This document shows, one piece after another, positions 35,755 through 47,260 of a DNA stretch of 64,000 bases. Source of the stretch: Xenorhabdus sp. BG5. Its GTDB lineage: Bacteria; Pseudomonadota; Gammaproteobacteria; Enterobacterales; Enterobacteriaceae. The notes beneath the pieces were generated by a model, which saw nothing but the letters and a program-made list of their open reading frames with translations, had not been told where the DNA came from and did not search any database. Location of the stretch: assembly GCF_015163665.1 (NCBI RefSeq), contig NZ_JADEUG010000001.1, forward strand, positions 186,001-250,000. Direction: 5' to 3'. Within the stretch, counting starts at the first letter, position 1. Every line of letters starts with the position of its first letter. Both the position numbers and the translations under genes were made by a program.

Positions 35755-36765
35755 TTATTCGTCTTCCTTGCTCAAGCCAAAATGCCGGTAAGCATGATGG
35801 GTTGCAATTCTTCCGCGTGGCGTTCGTTGGATAAATCCTTGTTGGATCAAGAAAGGCTCTAGTACATCTTCAATCGTTTCTCGTTCTTCACCAATCGCCG
35901 CTGCCAGATTATCCAACCCAACGGGACCACCCATAAATTTATCAATAATGGCAATCAACAACTTACGATCAAGGTAATCAAATCCGGCCGAATCTACATT
36001 CAGCATATCCAGAGCCTGGGATGCAATATGATTATCAACTGTGCCATTACCTTTCACCTGGGCAAAATCACGTACACGACGTAATAATCGATTCGTAATA
36101 CGGGGAGTGCCACGAGAACGCATCGCGATTTGTCTTGCACCTTCATCTGAAATGTCTAATCCCATATAACGTGCACTACGGGAAACGATGCTCTGCAAAT
36201 CATCGACGTTGTAAAATTCAAGGCGCTGTACGATACCAAATCGATCACGTAATGGTGAAGTTAAAGAACCTGCACGAGTGGTCGCACCAATCAAAGTAAA
36301 TGGAGGAAGATCAATCTTGATGGAGCGGGCGGCTGGCCCTTCGCCAATCATGATATCCAGTTGATAATCTTCCATTGCCGGATAAAGGATCTCTTCCACA
36401 ACCGGTGATAAACGGTGGATTTCATCAATAAACAAGACATCGTGTGGTTCCAGATTAGTGAGCATAGCGGCAAGATCCCCTGCCTTCTCCAATACCGGCC
36501 CAGATGTAGTACGAAGATTAACCCCCATTTCATTTGCCACAATACTTGCCAGCGTGGTCTTACCTAATCCAGGGGGGCCAAAAATCAATAAGTGATCCAG
36601 TGCATCACCACGTTGACGTGCCGCCTGGATAAAAATTTCCATCTGTTCACAAACATGGGGTTGCCCAACATATTCAGACAGAAATTTCGGCCGAATAGCA
36701 CGATCAATGGCTTCATCATCTTGCAGAACGCCTGCTGAAACTAGACGGTCAGCTTCAATCATCAC
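35755..36765 (-). CDS. ruvB: Holliday junction branch migration ATPase RuvB
   Basis: 336-residue AAA+ motor with Walker [12 protein letters not shown], Walker [11 protein letters not shown], sensor 1 GATTRAG and the C-terminal winged helix ([12 protein letters not shown]). It drives branch migration with RuvA. It lies 13 bp downstream of ruvA. Full length. In E. coli its downstream neighbour is znuB; here a 21-kb operon separates them. Confidence 0.98.
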   Translation of the reverse strand: MMIEADRLVSAGVLQDDEAIDRAIRPKFLSEYVGQPHVCEQMEIFIQAARQRGDALDHLLIFGPPGLGKTTLASIVANEMGVNLRTTSGPVLEKAGDLAAMLTNLEPHDVLFIDEIHRLSPVVEEILYPAMEDYQLDIMIGEGPAARSIKIDLPPFTLIGATTRAGSLTSPLRDRFGIVQRLEFYNVDDLQSIVSRSARYMGLDISDEGARQIAMRSRGTPRITNRLLRRVRDFAQVKGNGTVDNHIASQALDMLNVDSAGFDYLDRKLLIAIIDKFMGGPVGLDNLAAAIGEERETIEDVLEPFLIQQGFIQRTPRGRIATHHAYRHFGLSKEDE

Positions 36766-36778
36766 TTAACTCCTGTGA

Positions 36779-37396
36779 TTACAGAGCCGCACGAAGTGCT
36801 TCTCGAATAAGGGTTTCACAATCTGAACCTGGTTTAGCGACTTTACTCACCATCCGGCTGGCTTCCTGTGGTTTATATCCCAAAGAAACCAGTGCCGCTG
36901 CGGCTTCTGCTTCAATATCGGCAGCGGAATTCGCTTGTTTGCTGACAGCTGGCAAATTAACATCACTGCTTTGGTTAAATAGATCGCCATTAAGCCCTTT
37001 AAAGCGATCTTTCATCTCTACAACCAACCTTTCCGCCGTTTTTTTGCCAACACCCGGCAACTTAACCAATGAAACAATAGCTTCTTGTTCTATCGCTGTA
37101 ACGAATTGCTGGGCAGACATGCCCGAAAGGATTGCCAACGCTAATTTAGGCCCAACGCCATTGACCTTAATCAGTTCACGGAACAGTGCACGCTCTTGTT
37201 TATCATTAAAACCGTATAATAATTGAGCATCTTCACGCACAACAAATTGTGTAAATAAAATCGCTTCCTGGCCAATTTCAGGCAGTTCATAAAAACAGGT
37301 CATTGGCATATGGATTTCATAACCGACACCGTGAGTTTCCAATAAAACCAACGGTGGCTGTTTTTCCAACACGGTTCCTCTCAAACGCCCTATCAC
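36779..37396 (-). CDS. ruvA: Holliday junction DNA helicase subunit RuvA
   Basis: 205 residues: an N-terminal OB fold ([12 protein letters not shown]), two helix-hairpin-helix motifs ([13 protein letters not shown] and [12 protein letters not shown]), a flexible linker and the C-terminal domain that contacts RuvB. It forms tetramers that hold the four-way junction open. It is first of the ruvAB unit. In E. coli this unit is SOS-controlled; I find no clear LexA box in the 78 bp upstream. Confidence 0.98.
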   Translation of the reverse strand: MIGRLRGTVLEKQPPLVLLETHGVGYEIHMPMTCFYELPEIGQEAILFTQFVVREDAQLLYGFNDKQERALFRELIKVNGVGPKLALAILSGMSAQQFVTAIEQEAIVSLVKLPGVGKKTAERLVVEMKDRFKGLNGDLFNQSSDVNLPAVSKQANSAADIEAEAAAALVSLGYKPQEASRMVSKVAKPGSDCETLIREALRAAL

Positions 37397-37444
37397 TGTT
37401 TACCCCCTGAAAATAAAATAAATCGTTCCGCTAGCTTATAGCAC

Positions 37445-37472
37445 AAAAAAAGCTGGACGTATATCCAGCATC
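37445..37472 (-). terminator. Rho-independent terminator of ruvC
   Basis: On the minus strand GCTGGA-TATACG-TCCAGC is followed by TTTTTTT, directly after the ruvC stop and before ruvA. Confidence 0.9.
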
Positions 37473-37474
37473 AA

Positions 37475-37996
37475 CTATTTCAGACGACCACGCGTTAAAT
37501 TTAACCGCACATCACCTACCCGCAGTAAATTTTGACTGAGATGACAATGCGTAATAGCAATAGCCAACGCATCAGCGGCGTCAGCCTGCGGATTAGCAGA
37601 CAATTTCAACATCGAACGTACCATGTGCTGAATCTGGCTCTTTTCGGCCGCTCCCGTACCGACCACCGTCTGTTTCACCTGGCGAGCTGCATATTCAAAT
37701 ACCGGTATGGATTGGTTAGAGGCCGCGACAATTGCCACACCTCGCGCTTGTCCCAATTTCAAGGCTGAGTCTGCATTTTTTGCCATGAAAACTTGCTCTA
37801 TTGCAAAAGCATCGGGCTGGAATTGGGTGATGATTTCAGTCACTCCGGCGTAAATCTTCTGCAAACGACTGGGTAAGTCATCGACTTTTGTCCGAATACA
37901 ACCGCTACCAAGATAGATAAGTTGTCGTCCTTGCTGGCGAATAACGCCATATCCCGTGACTCTGGAGCCAGGGTCAATACCAAGAATAATCGCCAT
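37475..37996 (-). CDS. ruvC: Holliday junction resolvase RuvC
   Basis: 173-residue RNase H-fold endonuclease with the first catalytic Asp in [15 protein letters not shown] (D7), Glu in [10 protein letters not shown] and the later acidic residues in [11 protein letters not shown]. It cuts RuvAB-bound junctions symmetrically. It lies between yebC and ruvA as in E. coli, without the yebB gene found there. Intact, with its own terminator. Confidence 0.98.
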   Translation of the reverse strand: MAIILGIDPGSRVTGYGVIRQQGRQLIYLGSGCIRTKVDDLPSRLQKIYAGVTEIITQFQPDAFAIEQVFMAKNADSALKLGQARGVAIVAASNQSIPVFEYAARQVKQTVVGTGAAEKSQIQHMVRSMLKLSANPQADAADALAIAITHCHLSQNLLRVGDVRLNLTRGRLK

Positions 37997-38058
37997 ATCG
38001 AATTATTCGCTTAAATTCCGCCTAAATCGGTTTGCCTGAGATATGGGATAAAAACGTT

Positions 38059-38094
38059 AGAGAAAGTGTCCTGATTTAAGGAACACTTTCTCTA
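38059..38094 (-). terminator. Hairpin terminator downstream of yebC
   Basis: TAGAGAAAGTGT(CC) pairs with (GG)AACACTTTCTCTA around a short loop, with one imperfection. On the minus strand it is followed by an AACGTTTTTATCC tract. Confidence 0.65.
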
Positions 38095-38115
38095 CGCTGT
38101 GAACCCTAATGCTAA

Positions 38116-38859
38116 TTACAGCAGTGCTGCAACCTCATCAGAGATTTCACCATTATGATAAACTTCTTGCACATCGTCAGAATCTTCAAGCATATCGATC
38201 AGACGAAGTAATTTAGGCGCAGTTTCTGCATCCAGTTCCGCTTTCGTTGATGGGATCATAGAAACTTCTGCGGAATCTGCCTTGAAGCCTGCTGCATCCA
38301 GTGCATCTTTAACTTCGCCAAAAGACTCTGGAGTAGTATAGACGTCAATCGCACCATCATCATAAGTTTCAACATCGTCAGCACCCGCTTCTAATGCGGC
38401 TTCCATCACCGCATCTTCGTCCAGGCCTGGTGCGTAGGAAATAACGCCTTTCTTGGTGAACAGATAAGCAACAGAACCGTCAGTTCCTAAGTTACCACCT
38501 GTTTTGGTGAACGCATGACGAACTTCGGAAACAGTGCGGTTACGGTTATCACTCAGGCACTCAACCATCACAGCAGTACCACCAGGGCCGTAACCTTCAT
38601 AAATGATGGTTTCCATGTTATCCGATTCGTCGCTGCCAACACCACGGGCAATTGCACGATTCAACGTATCACGAGTCATGTTGTTGGACAGCGCTTTATC
38701 GACGGCAGCTCGCAAACGTGGGTTGGAATCAGGATCACCACCGCCCAATCGCGCCGCCGTTACCAATTCACGGATAATTTTTGTAAAAATCTTACCGCGT
38801 TTTGCATCCTGTGCAGCTTTGCGGTGTTTCGTATTGGCCCATTTACTATGACCTGCCAT
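38116..38859 (-). CDS. yebC: YebC/PmpR-family protein
   Basis: 247 residues with the invariant start [20 protein letters not shown] and the acidic C-terminal regions of the YebC family. Recent work on relatives links the family to relief of ribosome stalling at proline stretches, and older work to transcription control; which applies here is not visible. Order ruvC-yebC-nudB-aspS is as in E. coli. Confidence 0.95.
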   Translation of the reverse strand: MAGHSKWANTKHRKAAQDAKRGKIFTKIIRELVTAARLGGGDPDSNPRLRAAVDKALSNNMTRDTLNRAIARGVGSDESDNMETIIYEGYGPGGTAVMVECLSDNRNRTVSEVRHAFTKTGGNLGTDGSVAYLFTKKGVISYAPGLDEDAVMEAALEAGADDVETYDDGAIDVYTTPESFGEVKDALDAAGFKADSAEVSMIPSTKAELDAETAPKLLRLIDMLEDSDDVQEVYHNGEISDEVAALL

Positions 38860-38889
38860 GCAAATATCTCCGATAAAACGTCTTGTAGA

Positions 38890-39324
38890 CTAAATGACAA
38901 ATTCTTCAATTGCTTGCCGATTGCTCCACGACTTCGTCAATTTGGCCGCTTCTTCCGCAGCCAGCCATTGATAAGCCAGATGTTCGGTCAGCAAAATTTC
39001 TCGCTCCTCAGGTAATGCCAGAGAGAACCAATGTTCTTTATTGCGCATTACCCCAGGAGCATATCGATGTCGTAGGTGCGAAAAAATCTCATAATAAAGA
39101 CAGCGTTGACAATCTTTCAGTTCAAGATTTTCATTGATAATATCAATGCCGACCTCTTCCTGTACTTCACGTAACGCCGCCTCCCACGGTTTTTCGCCCT
39201 TTTCAAGGCTACCTGTCACAGATTGCCAAAATTCAGGATCGTCCCGTCGCTGTAGCATCAGCACCCTTTTGCTGTCAACGGCATAAATCATAACCAGTAC
39301 AGATTCAGGGCGCTTATAAGCCAT
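38890..39324 (-). CDS. nudB: Dihydroneopterin triphosphate diphosphatase NudB
   Basis: 144-residue Nudix hydrolase. The Nudix box is complete (GSLEKGEKPWEAALREVQEE continuing VGI, near residues 37-60). In E. coli NudB removes pyrophosphate from dihydroneopterin triphosphate, an early step in folate synthesis. Its start overlaps the aspS stop by one base, so the two are co-translated. Confidence 0.93.
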   Translation of the reverse strand: MAYKRPESVLVMIYAVDSKRVLMLQRRDDPEFWQSVTGSLEKGEKPWEAALREVQEEVGIDIINENLELKDCQRCLYYEIFSHLRHRYAPGVMRNKEHWFSLALPEEREILLTEHLAYQWLAAEEAAKLTKSWSNRQAIEEFVI

Positions 39325-41093
39325 TATGCGTTCTCTTTTTTAACGACCGAAATAGCCAGTTCTTCCAACGCGGCTGAATTCGCTGGGCTTGGTGCATCCG
39401 TCATCAAACATGCCGCTGCCGTTGTTTTCGGGAAAGCGATCACATCACGAATATTATCTGTATCAGTCAGCAACATGACGAGGCGATCTAAACCGAAAGC
39501 CAAACCAGCATGTGGCGGTGCACCGTATTTCAGGGCGTTCAGCAAGAAACCAAATTTTTCCTGCTGTTCCTGCTCATTGATTCCCAGAATGCGGAATACC
39601 ACCTGCTGCATTTCATTACGATGAATACGGACAGAACCACCACCTACTTCATAGCCATTGATCACCATGTCATAAGCATTCGCGATCGCGGATTCTGGAT
39701 GACTTTCCAACTCAGCCGCCGACATATCACGCGGAGAAGTAAATGGATGATGCATTGCCGTCAAACCACCTTCTCCGTTTTCTTCGAACATAGGGAAATC
39801 AATAACCCAAAGCGGTTTCCAGCTTGCCAGATCGGTAATATTCAAGTCGCGGCCCAGTTTCAGGCGCAGCGCTCCCATCGCATCAGTGACAACATTTTTC
39901 TTGTCAGCACCAAAGAACAGGATATCACCATCCTGGGCATTGGTACGGGATAACAAGCCCTCAACCACTTCCGCAGACAGGAACTTAGCTATCGGGCTTT
40001 GTACGCCTTCTAAGCCGGCAGCACGGTTATTCACTTTCATCCATGCCAAACCCTTCGCGCCATAGATGCCAACAAATTTACCGTACTCATCAATTTGCTT
40101 GCGGCTTAACTCTGCCCCGCCGGGAACGCGAATAGCCGCAACACGACCTCTTGGATTATTTGCTGGTTCGGCAAAAACAGAGAATTCCACGTCTTTAACC
40201 AGATCGGCAATATCCACCAATTCCAGAGGATTACGTAAGTCTGGCTTATCTGAACCAAAACGGCGCATGGCTTCTTCGAATGTCATCATTGGGAAGCTGC
40301 CCAAATTGACACCTTTCACATCCAGCCACAGTTCACGGATCATTTTTTCCATGATTTCACGAACTTGTTCAGCGGTCATAAACGAGGTTTCAACATCGAT
40401 CTGGGTAAACTCTGGTTGACGATCTGCACGCAGGTCTTCATCACGGAAGCACTTCACAATCTGGTAATAACGGTCGAAGCCAGACATCATCAACAACTGT
40501 TTGAAAAGCTGTGGAGACTGCGGCAGCGCATAAAATTCACCTTTATGCACACGGCTTGGCACTAAATAGTCACGCGCACCTTCTGGTGTTGCCTTAGTCA
40601 GCATGGGTGTTTCAACATCAATGAAACCCGCAGTATCCATAAAACGACGCACAAAACTGGTGATCTTGGCACGGGTTTTCAGACGCTGCGACATTTCAGT
40701 GCGACGCAGATCAAGATAGCGGTATTTCAGACGCTGCTCTTCGCTGTTATTCTGATTGCTGTCCAGGGGCAATGGCTCCGAGCGGTTAAAAACCATCAGG
40801 CTTTCTGCGAAAACTTCAATTTCGCCAGTTGCCATATCTTTATTGATTTGGTTATCAGGGCGCGCACGTACAATCCCTGTAATTTGAATACAAAATTCAT
40901 TACGCAGTTCAGAAGCCTGAGCAAAGACCTCTTTCTGGTCTGGGTCAAAAAATACCTGAACGATACCCTCGCGATCTCGCATATCAATAAAGATCAAGCC
41001 ACCTAAATCACGGCGACGATTCACCCACCCACAAAGAGTCACTTTCTGGCTTTCATGGGCCAGGTTCAACTGCCCACAATAATTAGTACGCAT
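39324..41093 (-). CDS. aspS: Aspartyl-tRNA synthetase
   Basis: 589-residue class IIb synthetase: N-terminal anticodon-binding OB fold, catalytic core with motif 2 ([18 protein letters not shown]) and motif 3 ([13 protein letters not shown]), and the bacterial GAD insertion domain around 300-400. It charges tRNA-Asp. Full length; start [10 protein letters not shown] matches the enteric family. Confidence 0.98.
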   Translation of the reverse strand: MRTNYCGQLNLAHESQKVTLCGWVNRRRDLGGLIFIDMRDREGIVQVFFDPDQKEVFAQASELRNEFCIQITGIVRARPDNQINKDMATGEIEVFAESLMVFNRSEPLPLDSNQNNSEEQRLKYRYLDLRRTEMSQRLKTRAKITSFVRRFMDTAGFIDVETPMLTKATPEGARDYLVPSRVHKGEFYALPQSPQLFKQLLMMSGFDRYYQIVKCFRDEDLRADRQPEFTQIDVETSFMTAEQVREIMEKMIRELWLDVKGVNLGSFPMMTFEEAMRRFGSDKPDLRNPLELVDIADLVKDVEFSVFAEPANNPRGRVAAIRVPGGAELSRKQIDEYGKFVGIYGAKGLAWMKVNNRAAGLEGVQSPIAKFLSAEVVEGLLSRTNAQDGDILFFGADKKNVVTDAMGALRLKLGRDLNITDLASWKPLWVIDFPMFEENGEGGLTAMHHPFTSPRDMSAAELESHPESAIANAYDMVINGYEVGGGSVRIHRNEMQQVVFRILGINEQEQQEKFGFLLNALKYGAPPHAGLAFGLDRLVMLLTDTDNIRDVIAFPKTTAAACLMTDAPSPANSAALEELAISVVKKENA

Positions 41094-41361
41094 ACAATAT
41101 CCTTTTACTCAGCTCGTTATGCTTTCTGCTGCGGAAATTTTGGCATTGTTCTTTTACGAAGAATTGCAAAAAAAGGTCACTATTATACTGGAAATTATGA
41201 CCGGAGATAAGATCATAACGCCGTTCTTGACAAGACAATTTTTTGCTATCCGCGAACATTCATAGAATTTATTATTAAATACTATGATTTATAGCGACAG
41301 TTTTCTTTTTGCGGTTTATCATCATTTGGCCGTTTTTTGGTTAGGCAATTGGAGTTAAAAA
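41094..41361. other. aspS-yecN divergent intergenic region
   Basis: Holds the outward promoters of aspS and the MAPEG gene. An AT-rich stretch (about 41260-41330) lies before the MAPEG start, which has a TTGGAGTTAAAA ribosome site. Nothing else is seen. Confidence 0.4.
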
Positions 41362-41760
41362 ATGGTTAGCTCGCTTTATATCGTACTGGGCGCACTACTG
41401 TTAATTAAGCTGTCTCTGGATGTGGTCAAATTAAGAACGCAATATCGGGTCGCCTATGGCGATGGCGGTTTTTATGAATTGCAAACCGCCATTCGGGTTC
41501 ATGGTAATGCGGTTGAATACATTCCAATTTCAATGTTGTTATTGATTGTGATGGAAATGAATGGAGCACCCGTTTGGATGCTGCATATTTGTGGATTGGT
41601 ATTACTGACCGGCAGAATACTACACTACTTTGGCTTGCGTCATCGAGAAATACGCTGGCGGCGTATGGGCATGGCAGCAACCTATATCTCAATGATGATC
41701 ATGATCCTTAACAACATCTACTATTTACCATGGGAGCAGATCTTTTCTCTCTATACATAA
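41362..41760 (+). CDS. yecN: MAPEG-family membrane protein (YecN-like)
   Basis: 132 residues, four hydrophobic segments. The MAPEG signature is seen in IRVHGNAVEYIPISMLLLIV (His and Glu near residues 50-56). Family members include glutathione-dependent membrane enzymes, but the activity of bacterial YecN is not established. The position between aspS and cmoA matches E. coli, without yecD and yecE. Confidence 0.88.
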   Translation: MVSSLYIVLGALLLIKLSLDVVKLRTQYRVAYGDGGFYELQTAIRVHGNAVEYIPISMLLLIVMEMNGAPVWMLHICGLVLLTGRILHYFGLRHREIRWRRMGMAATYISMMIMILNNIYYLPWEQIFSLYT

Positions 41761-41892
41761 TCTATTCCCTCTATGAATAGTTCCCCACATCCTCTGCATA
41801 TTTTACGTAATCCTGGGGCGGTGTGTTGCCGCCTGAGGGTCTATCTATTGATGATCCCCCTTTCTGCCTTTTCCTGCATTCTGTTAGAATAA

Positions 41893-43679
<1,787 letters not shown>

Positions 43680-43722
43680 TCTTTCTTTTTTATCTTTTAG
43701 GTTGCTTTTTGCTGGCTGATTA

Positions 43723-43754
43723 CCCCAGTTGCATAGTCAACGATGCAACTGGGG
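43723..43754. terminator. Hairpin between convergent cmoB and cutC
   Basis: A perfect 12-bp inverted repeat (CCCCAGTTGCAT and complement) with an 8-nt loop between convergent genes. It lacks a clear T-tract on either strand, so termination is likely but not certain. Confidence 0.55.
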
Positions 43755-43777
43755 ATTCAGATGAAATAGAGCGTATT

Positions 43778-44530
43778 TTATTTTGTCCGTTGAACCAAAC
43801 TAATCACGCCCTTCATCGATTCAACTAACTGCCCATCAACACAATGGTAAGCATATTCATCTACATCACTGTCGTCAGAACTCATTTTCACGCCTGCTTT
43901 CCGATATTTCATGGCAGAAGGCACTATTTTACCTGCTGAACTGTGAACTTCTGTTATCCCAATTTCCAGAAACTTACAGATATTACTCATTCTGACACCC
44001 GCCCCAGGCATAATAATCGGCCCCTGGCTGGCCTGTAACAATTCTTTTAACAAAGGTAGTCCCAACCCAGCACTTTGTTGCTGACCTGAAGTTAAAATAC
44101 GCTGTACACCCAGCTCTGTCAGTTGTTCTAACGCAATATGTGGATTGAAACACATATCAAAGGCACGATGGAAAGTGACTTTCATATTCCCTGACAATGA
44201 CATCAATTGCCGCATGCGAAGCCGATCGATATGACCTTCTTCATTTAACACGCCAAAAACCACGCCAGGAAATCCCATATCACGGATACGAGCGACATCA
44301 TTTTTCATTACTTCGAAATCAGTATTGTTGTAACAGAAGTCGCCTCCTCTTGGCCGTACAATGGGATGTACAGGAATTGATAAATGCTGTCGTGCATGCT
44401 GCAACGCCCCGAAACTCGGTGTTACCCCTCCTTCCGACGGGCTTGCACACAATTCAATGCGATCAGCTCCTGCCTGTTGTGCAACCAAAGCACAGTTTAT
44501 GCTATAACAGCAAATTTCTAGTTTTATCAT
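43778..44530 (-). CDS. cutC: CutC-family TIM-barrel protein
   Basis: 250 residues beginning [28 protein letters not shown], with the family motifs [12 protein letters not shown] and IMPGAGVR. CutC was named for copper tolerance in E. coli, but its biochemical role remains unsettled. Location before yecM and argS is as in E. coli. Intact. Confidence 0.93.
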   Translation of the reverse strand: MIKLEICCYSINCALVAQQAGADRIELCASPSEGGVTPSFGALQHARQHLSIPVHPIVRPRGGDFCYNNTDFEVMKNDVARIRDMGFPGVVFGVLNEEGHIDRLRMRQLMSLSGNMKVTFHRAFDMCFNPHIALEQLTELGVQRILTSGQQQSAGLGLPLLKELLQASQGPIIMPGAGVRMSNICKFLEIGITEVHSSAGKIVPSAMKYRKAGVKMSSDDSDVDEYAYHCVDGQLVESMKGVISLVQRTK

Positions 44531-44725
44531 TCAAAGCTCTCCCTCGGGCATATGCTCTGTTTAACACCAACCAGGGTATTGAAGGTGATCGATTAGCCTA
44601 CACGTTTCACATCTCCTACTCCTACGAGAAAACTCCAGTTTGTTCAAATATTGTGCGCCACAACAAGCCTGTCGCCACACTGAGTTGCAGTACTACGATA
44701 AAGATCACAAAAAAACACGACTCAT

Positions 44726-45280
44726 TTACGACTCACTTTTGATGATCTCTTTGAGAGAAAAAGGGTGAAATTTGATTGTAACTTCACCATTCGTCAGCGC
44801 TAACGTTGGGTTTGGTAACCTTTCATTATTTCCTTTCGGCTGACTCTCTTTTGTACGAAAAACAACAGGCAGTGGATTAGGCAGTAATTTATAGGCTTCG
44901 TGTATCAGTTGTTCTGGAGGCACAGGCAGGACAAATTCGACATGTTCCCAGCCTTCGTGGATATATTGCTTTTTACCCGGATAAGGTAATTCGACACAAT
45001 CAATTTGCCAGCCAAGTAAAGTGATTGGCTGTTCTAACTCAAATAAGCAGATCGGCCGGCCATTGATCATGCTCTCAGACAATAATTGACCACATTGCAG
45101 AAAACCTTGACGCCAGCGATCAGCGATTGAAATATCATTACAACGCAGGGAAATATGATCCGCTGCATACTGCGTAAGTTCCAGGCCAAGATATTCACCA
45201 AACTGCTTTAGCTTTTGTTCAAATTGATATAAATCGGCCACCAAATCCTGCAATTCAGGAATTGTTGCAAAGCGTGTCAT
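44726..45280 (-). CDS. yecM: YecM family protein
   Basis: 184 residues matching the YecM family throughout (TQYAADHISLRCND, ESMINGRPICLFEL, HEGWEHVEFVLP, ERLPNPTLALT). The fold resembles vicinal oxygen chelate metalloenzymes, but no reaction is known. Convergent with nothing; it follows 195 bp of gene-free DNA after cutC and is divergent from argS. Confidence 0.92.
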   Translation of the reverse strand: MTRFATIPELQDLVADLYQFEQKLKQFGEYLGLELTQYAADHISLRCNDISIADRWRQGFLQCGQLLSESMINGRPICLFELEQPITLLGWQIDCVELPYPGKKQYIHEGWEHVEFVLPVPPEQLIHEAYKLLPNPLPVVFRTKESQPKGNNERLPNPTLALTNGEVTIKFHPFSLKEIIKSES

Positions 45281-45473
45281 CTTTCCCCCAGCAAAAAATT
45301 ATCGCCTGAAAGCGAGCTGAAAAACCAAAAGTCATACCACAAGCGGCGGCTGATAGTAGCATGCAGGATAATGAATATGGTATAAAACCCGTTATTTTCT
45401 CATAACTCACGCGCTTGAAAGTCTTTGCATAATTCAAATGCAAGGGCTTTTGTGCGTAATTTAAGGTAACTCG

Positions 45474-47204
45474 GTGAATATTCAGGCCATTCTTTCAGAA
45501 AAAATCAGCCATGCGCTGATTGCTGCTGGTGCTCCAGCCGACAGTGAAGCTCACGTTCGTCAATCTGCAAAAGCTCAGTTTGGTGACTACCAGGCAAATG
45601 GTGTCATGGCGGCAGCGAAAAAAGTGGGAATGCCACCCCGACAATTGGCAGAAAAAGTCGTCAGTTTGCTGGATCTGCAAGGAATTGCCAGCAAAGTTGA
45701 GATTGCCGGTCCTGGTTTTATCAATATCTTTCTGGATAAAACGTGGGTTGCTGCCAATATTGAAACTGCGCTGAAAGATGAAAAACTGGGCATCACGCCG
45801 GTAGCACCACAAACCATCGTTATCGACTATTCTGCGCCGAATGTGGCAAAACAAATGCACATTGGCCACATTCGCTCCACGATCATTGGCGATGCCGCAG
45901 CCCGTACAATGGAGTTTTTGGGGCACAAAGTCATTCGGGCCAATCACGTTGGTGACTGGGGTACTCAGTTCGGGATGCTGATTGCCTATCTGGAAAAAAT
46001 CCAGAACGAAGATGCCTGTGATATGGCATTAGCCGATTTGGAAGCCTTCTACCGTGAAGCGAAGAAAACTTACGATGAAGATGAAGAATTTGCGGTTCGT
46101 GCCCGTAGCTACGTCGTAAAATTGCAAGGCGGTGATGAATACTGCCGTACCATGTGGCGCAAGCTGGTTGATATCACCATGTCACAGAATCAGGAAACCT
46201 ATGATCGCCTGAATGTAACGTTGACAAAAAAAGATGTCATGGGTGAAAGTTTGTATAACGATATGCTGCCAGGCGTTGTTGCCGACCTAAAACAACGTGG
46301 TTTTGCCGTTGAGAGCGATGGGGCTATCGTGGTTTACCTTGATGAGTACAAGAACAAAGAAGGCGAACCAATGGGGGTCATCATCCAGAAAAAAGACGGG
46401 GGCTATCTTTATACCACCACGGATATTGCCTGTGCCAAGTACCGTCATGAAGTCCTGCATGCTGACCGCGTTCTTTACTACATCGATTCACGCCAACACC
46501 AACACCTGATGCAGGCTTGGACAATTGTACGCAAGGCAGGTTACATTCCTGAGTCGATGTTACTCGAACACCATATGTTTGGCATGATGTTGGGCAAAGA
46601 TGGCAAGCCATTCAAAACCCGTGCGGGGGGAACAGTCAGGCTGTCTGATTTGTTGGATGAGGCCATCGAACGCGCAGATGCCCTGATCCGCGAGAAAAAC
46701 CCAGATATGCCGGAAGACGAACTGAAAAAAGTTGTCAACGCCGTCGGTATTGGCGCGGTGAAATATGCCGATCTTTCCAAAAACCGCACTACCGACTATG
46801 TATTTGACTGGGATAACATGCTCGCCTTTGAAGGTAATACCGCACCTTATATGCAGTATGCCTATACCCGCGTAAATTCTATCTTCAAGCGTGCAGAAAT
46901 TGATGAAAACAGCCTGAGCCACCCGATTCTTCTGAATGAAGAACGTGAACAAGCTTTGGCAACGCGCCTGTTGCAATTTGAAGAAACCATCACAACGGTT
47001 GCTCGTGAAGGTACTCCTCACGTGATGTGTGCTTACCTCTATGATCTGGCTGGCCTGTTCTCTGGTTTCTACGAACATTGCCCAATCCTGAGTGCGGATA
47101 GCGAAGAAGTGCGTCAGAGCCGGTTGAAATTGGCCCTGCTGACAGCGAAGACCTTGAAGCAAGGTTTGGATACCTTGGGTATCGAGACGGTAGAGCGGAT
47201 GTAA
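45474..47204 (+). CDS. argS: Arginyl-tRNA synthetase
   Basis: 576-residue class I synthetase starting at GTG with TAAGG upstream. N-terminal Add-1 domain ([15 protein letters not shown]), HIGH motif in [15 protein letters not shown] (near residue 132), and a C-terminal anticodon-binding domain ending [11 protein letters not shown]. It charges tRNA-Arg. The start aligns with the E. coli enzyme. Intact. Confidence 0.98.
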   Translation: MNIQAILSEKISHALIAAGAPADSEAHVRQSAKAQFGDYQANGVMAAAKKVGMPPRQLAEKVVSLLDLQGIASKVEIAGPGFINIFLDKTWVAANIETALKDEKLGITPVAPQTIVIDYSAPNVAKQMHIGHIRSTIIGDAAARTMEFLGHKVIRANHVGDWGTQFGMLIAYLEKIQNEDACDMALADLEAFYREAKKTYDEDEEFAVRARSYVVKLQGGDEYCRTMWRKLVDITMSQNQETYDRLNVTLTKKDVMGESLYNDMLPGVVADLKQRGFAVESDGAIVVYLDEYKNKEGEPMGVIIQKKDGGYLYTTTDIACAKYRHEVLHADRVLYYIDSRQHQHLMQAWTIVRKAGYIPESMLLEHHMFGMMLGKDGKPFKTRAGGTVRLSDLLDEAIERADALIREKNPDMPEDELKKVVNAVGIGAVKYADLSKNRTTDYVFDWDNMLAFEGNTAPYMQYAYTRVNSIFKRAEIDENSLSHPILLNEEREQALATRLLQFEETITTVAREGTPHVMCAYLYDLAGLFSGFYEHCPILSADSEEVRQSRLKLALLTAKTLKQGLDTLGIETVERM

Positions 47205-47215
47205 TTACCTGTCCC

Positions 47216-47249
47216 AAACTGGCATGACTCAATCATGCCAGTTTTTAAT
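47216..47249. terminator. Terminator between argS and the adhesin gene
   Basis: AAACTGGCATGA / TCATGCCAGTTT with loop CTCAA and a following TTT run. It sits between convergent argS and the intimin-like gene and can serve both. Confidence 0.85.
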
Positions 47250-47260
47250 CAGGACTAAGA

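Noticed and set aside
37397-37474. LexA box for ruvAB
   Set aside because: No CTG-N10-CAG with a convincing centre was found in the short upstream gap.
44197-44742. 181-residue plus-strand frame opposite cutC
   Set aside because: Mostly antisense to cutC; the remaining part lies in the cutC-yecM gap and shows no family features.
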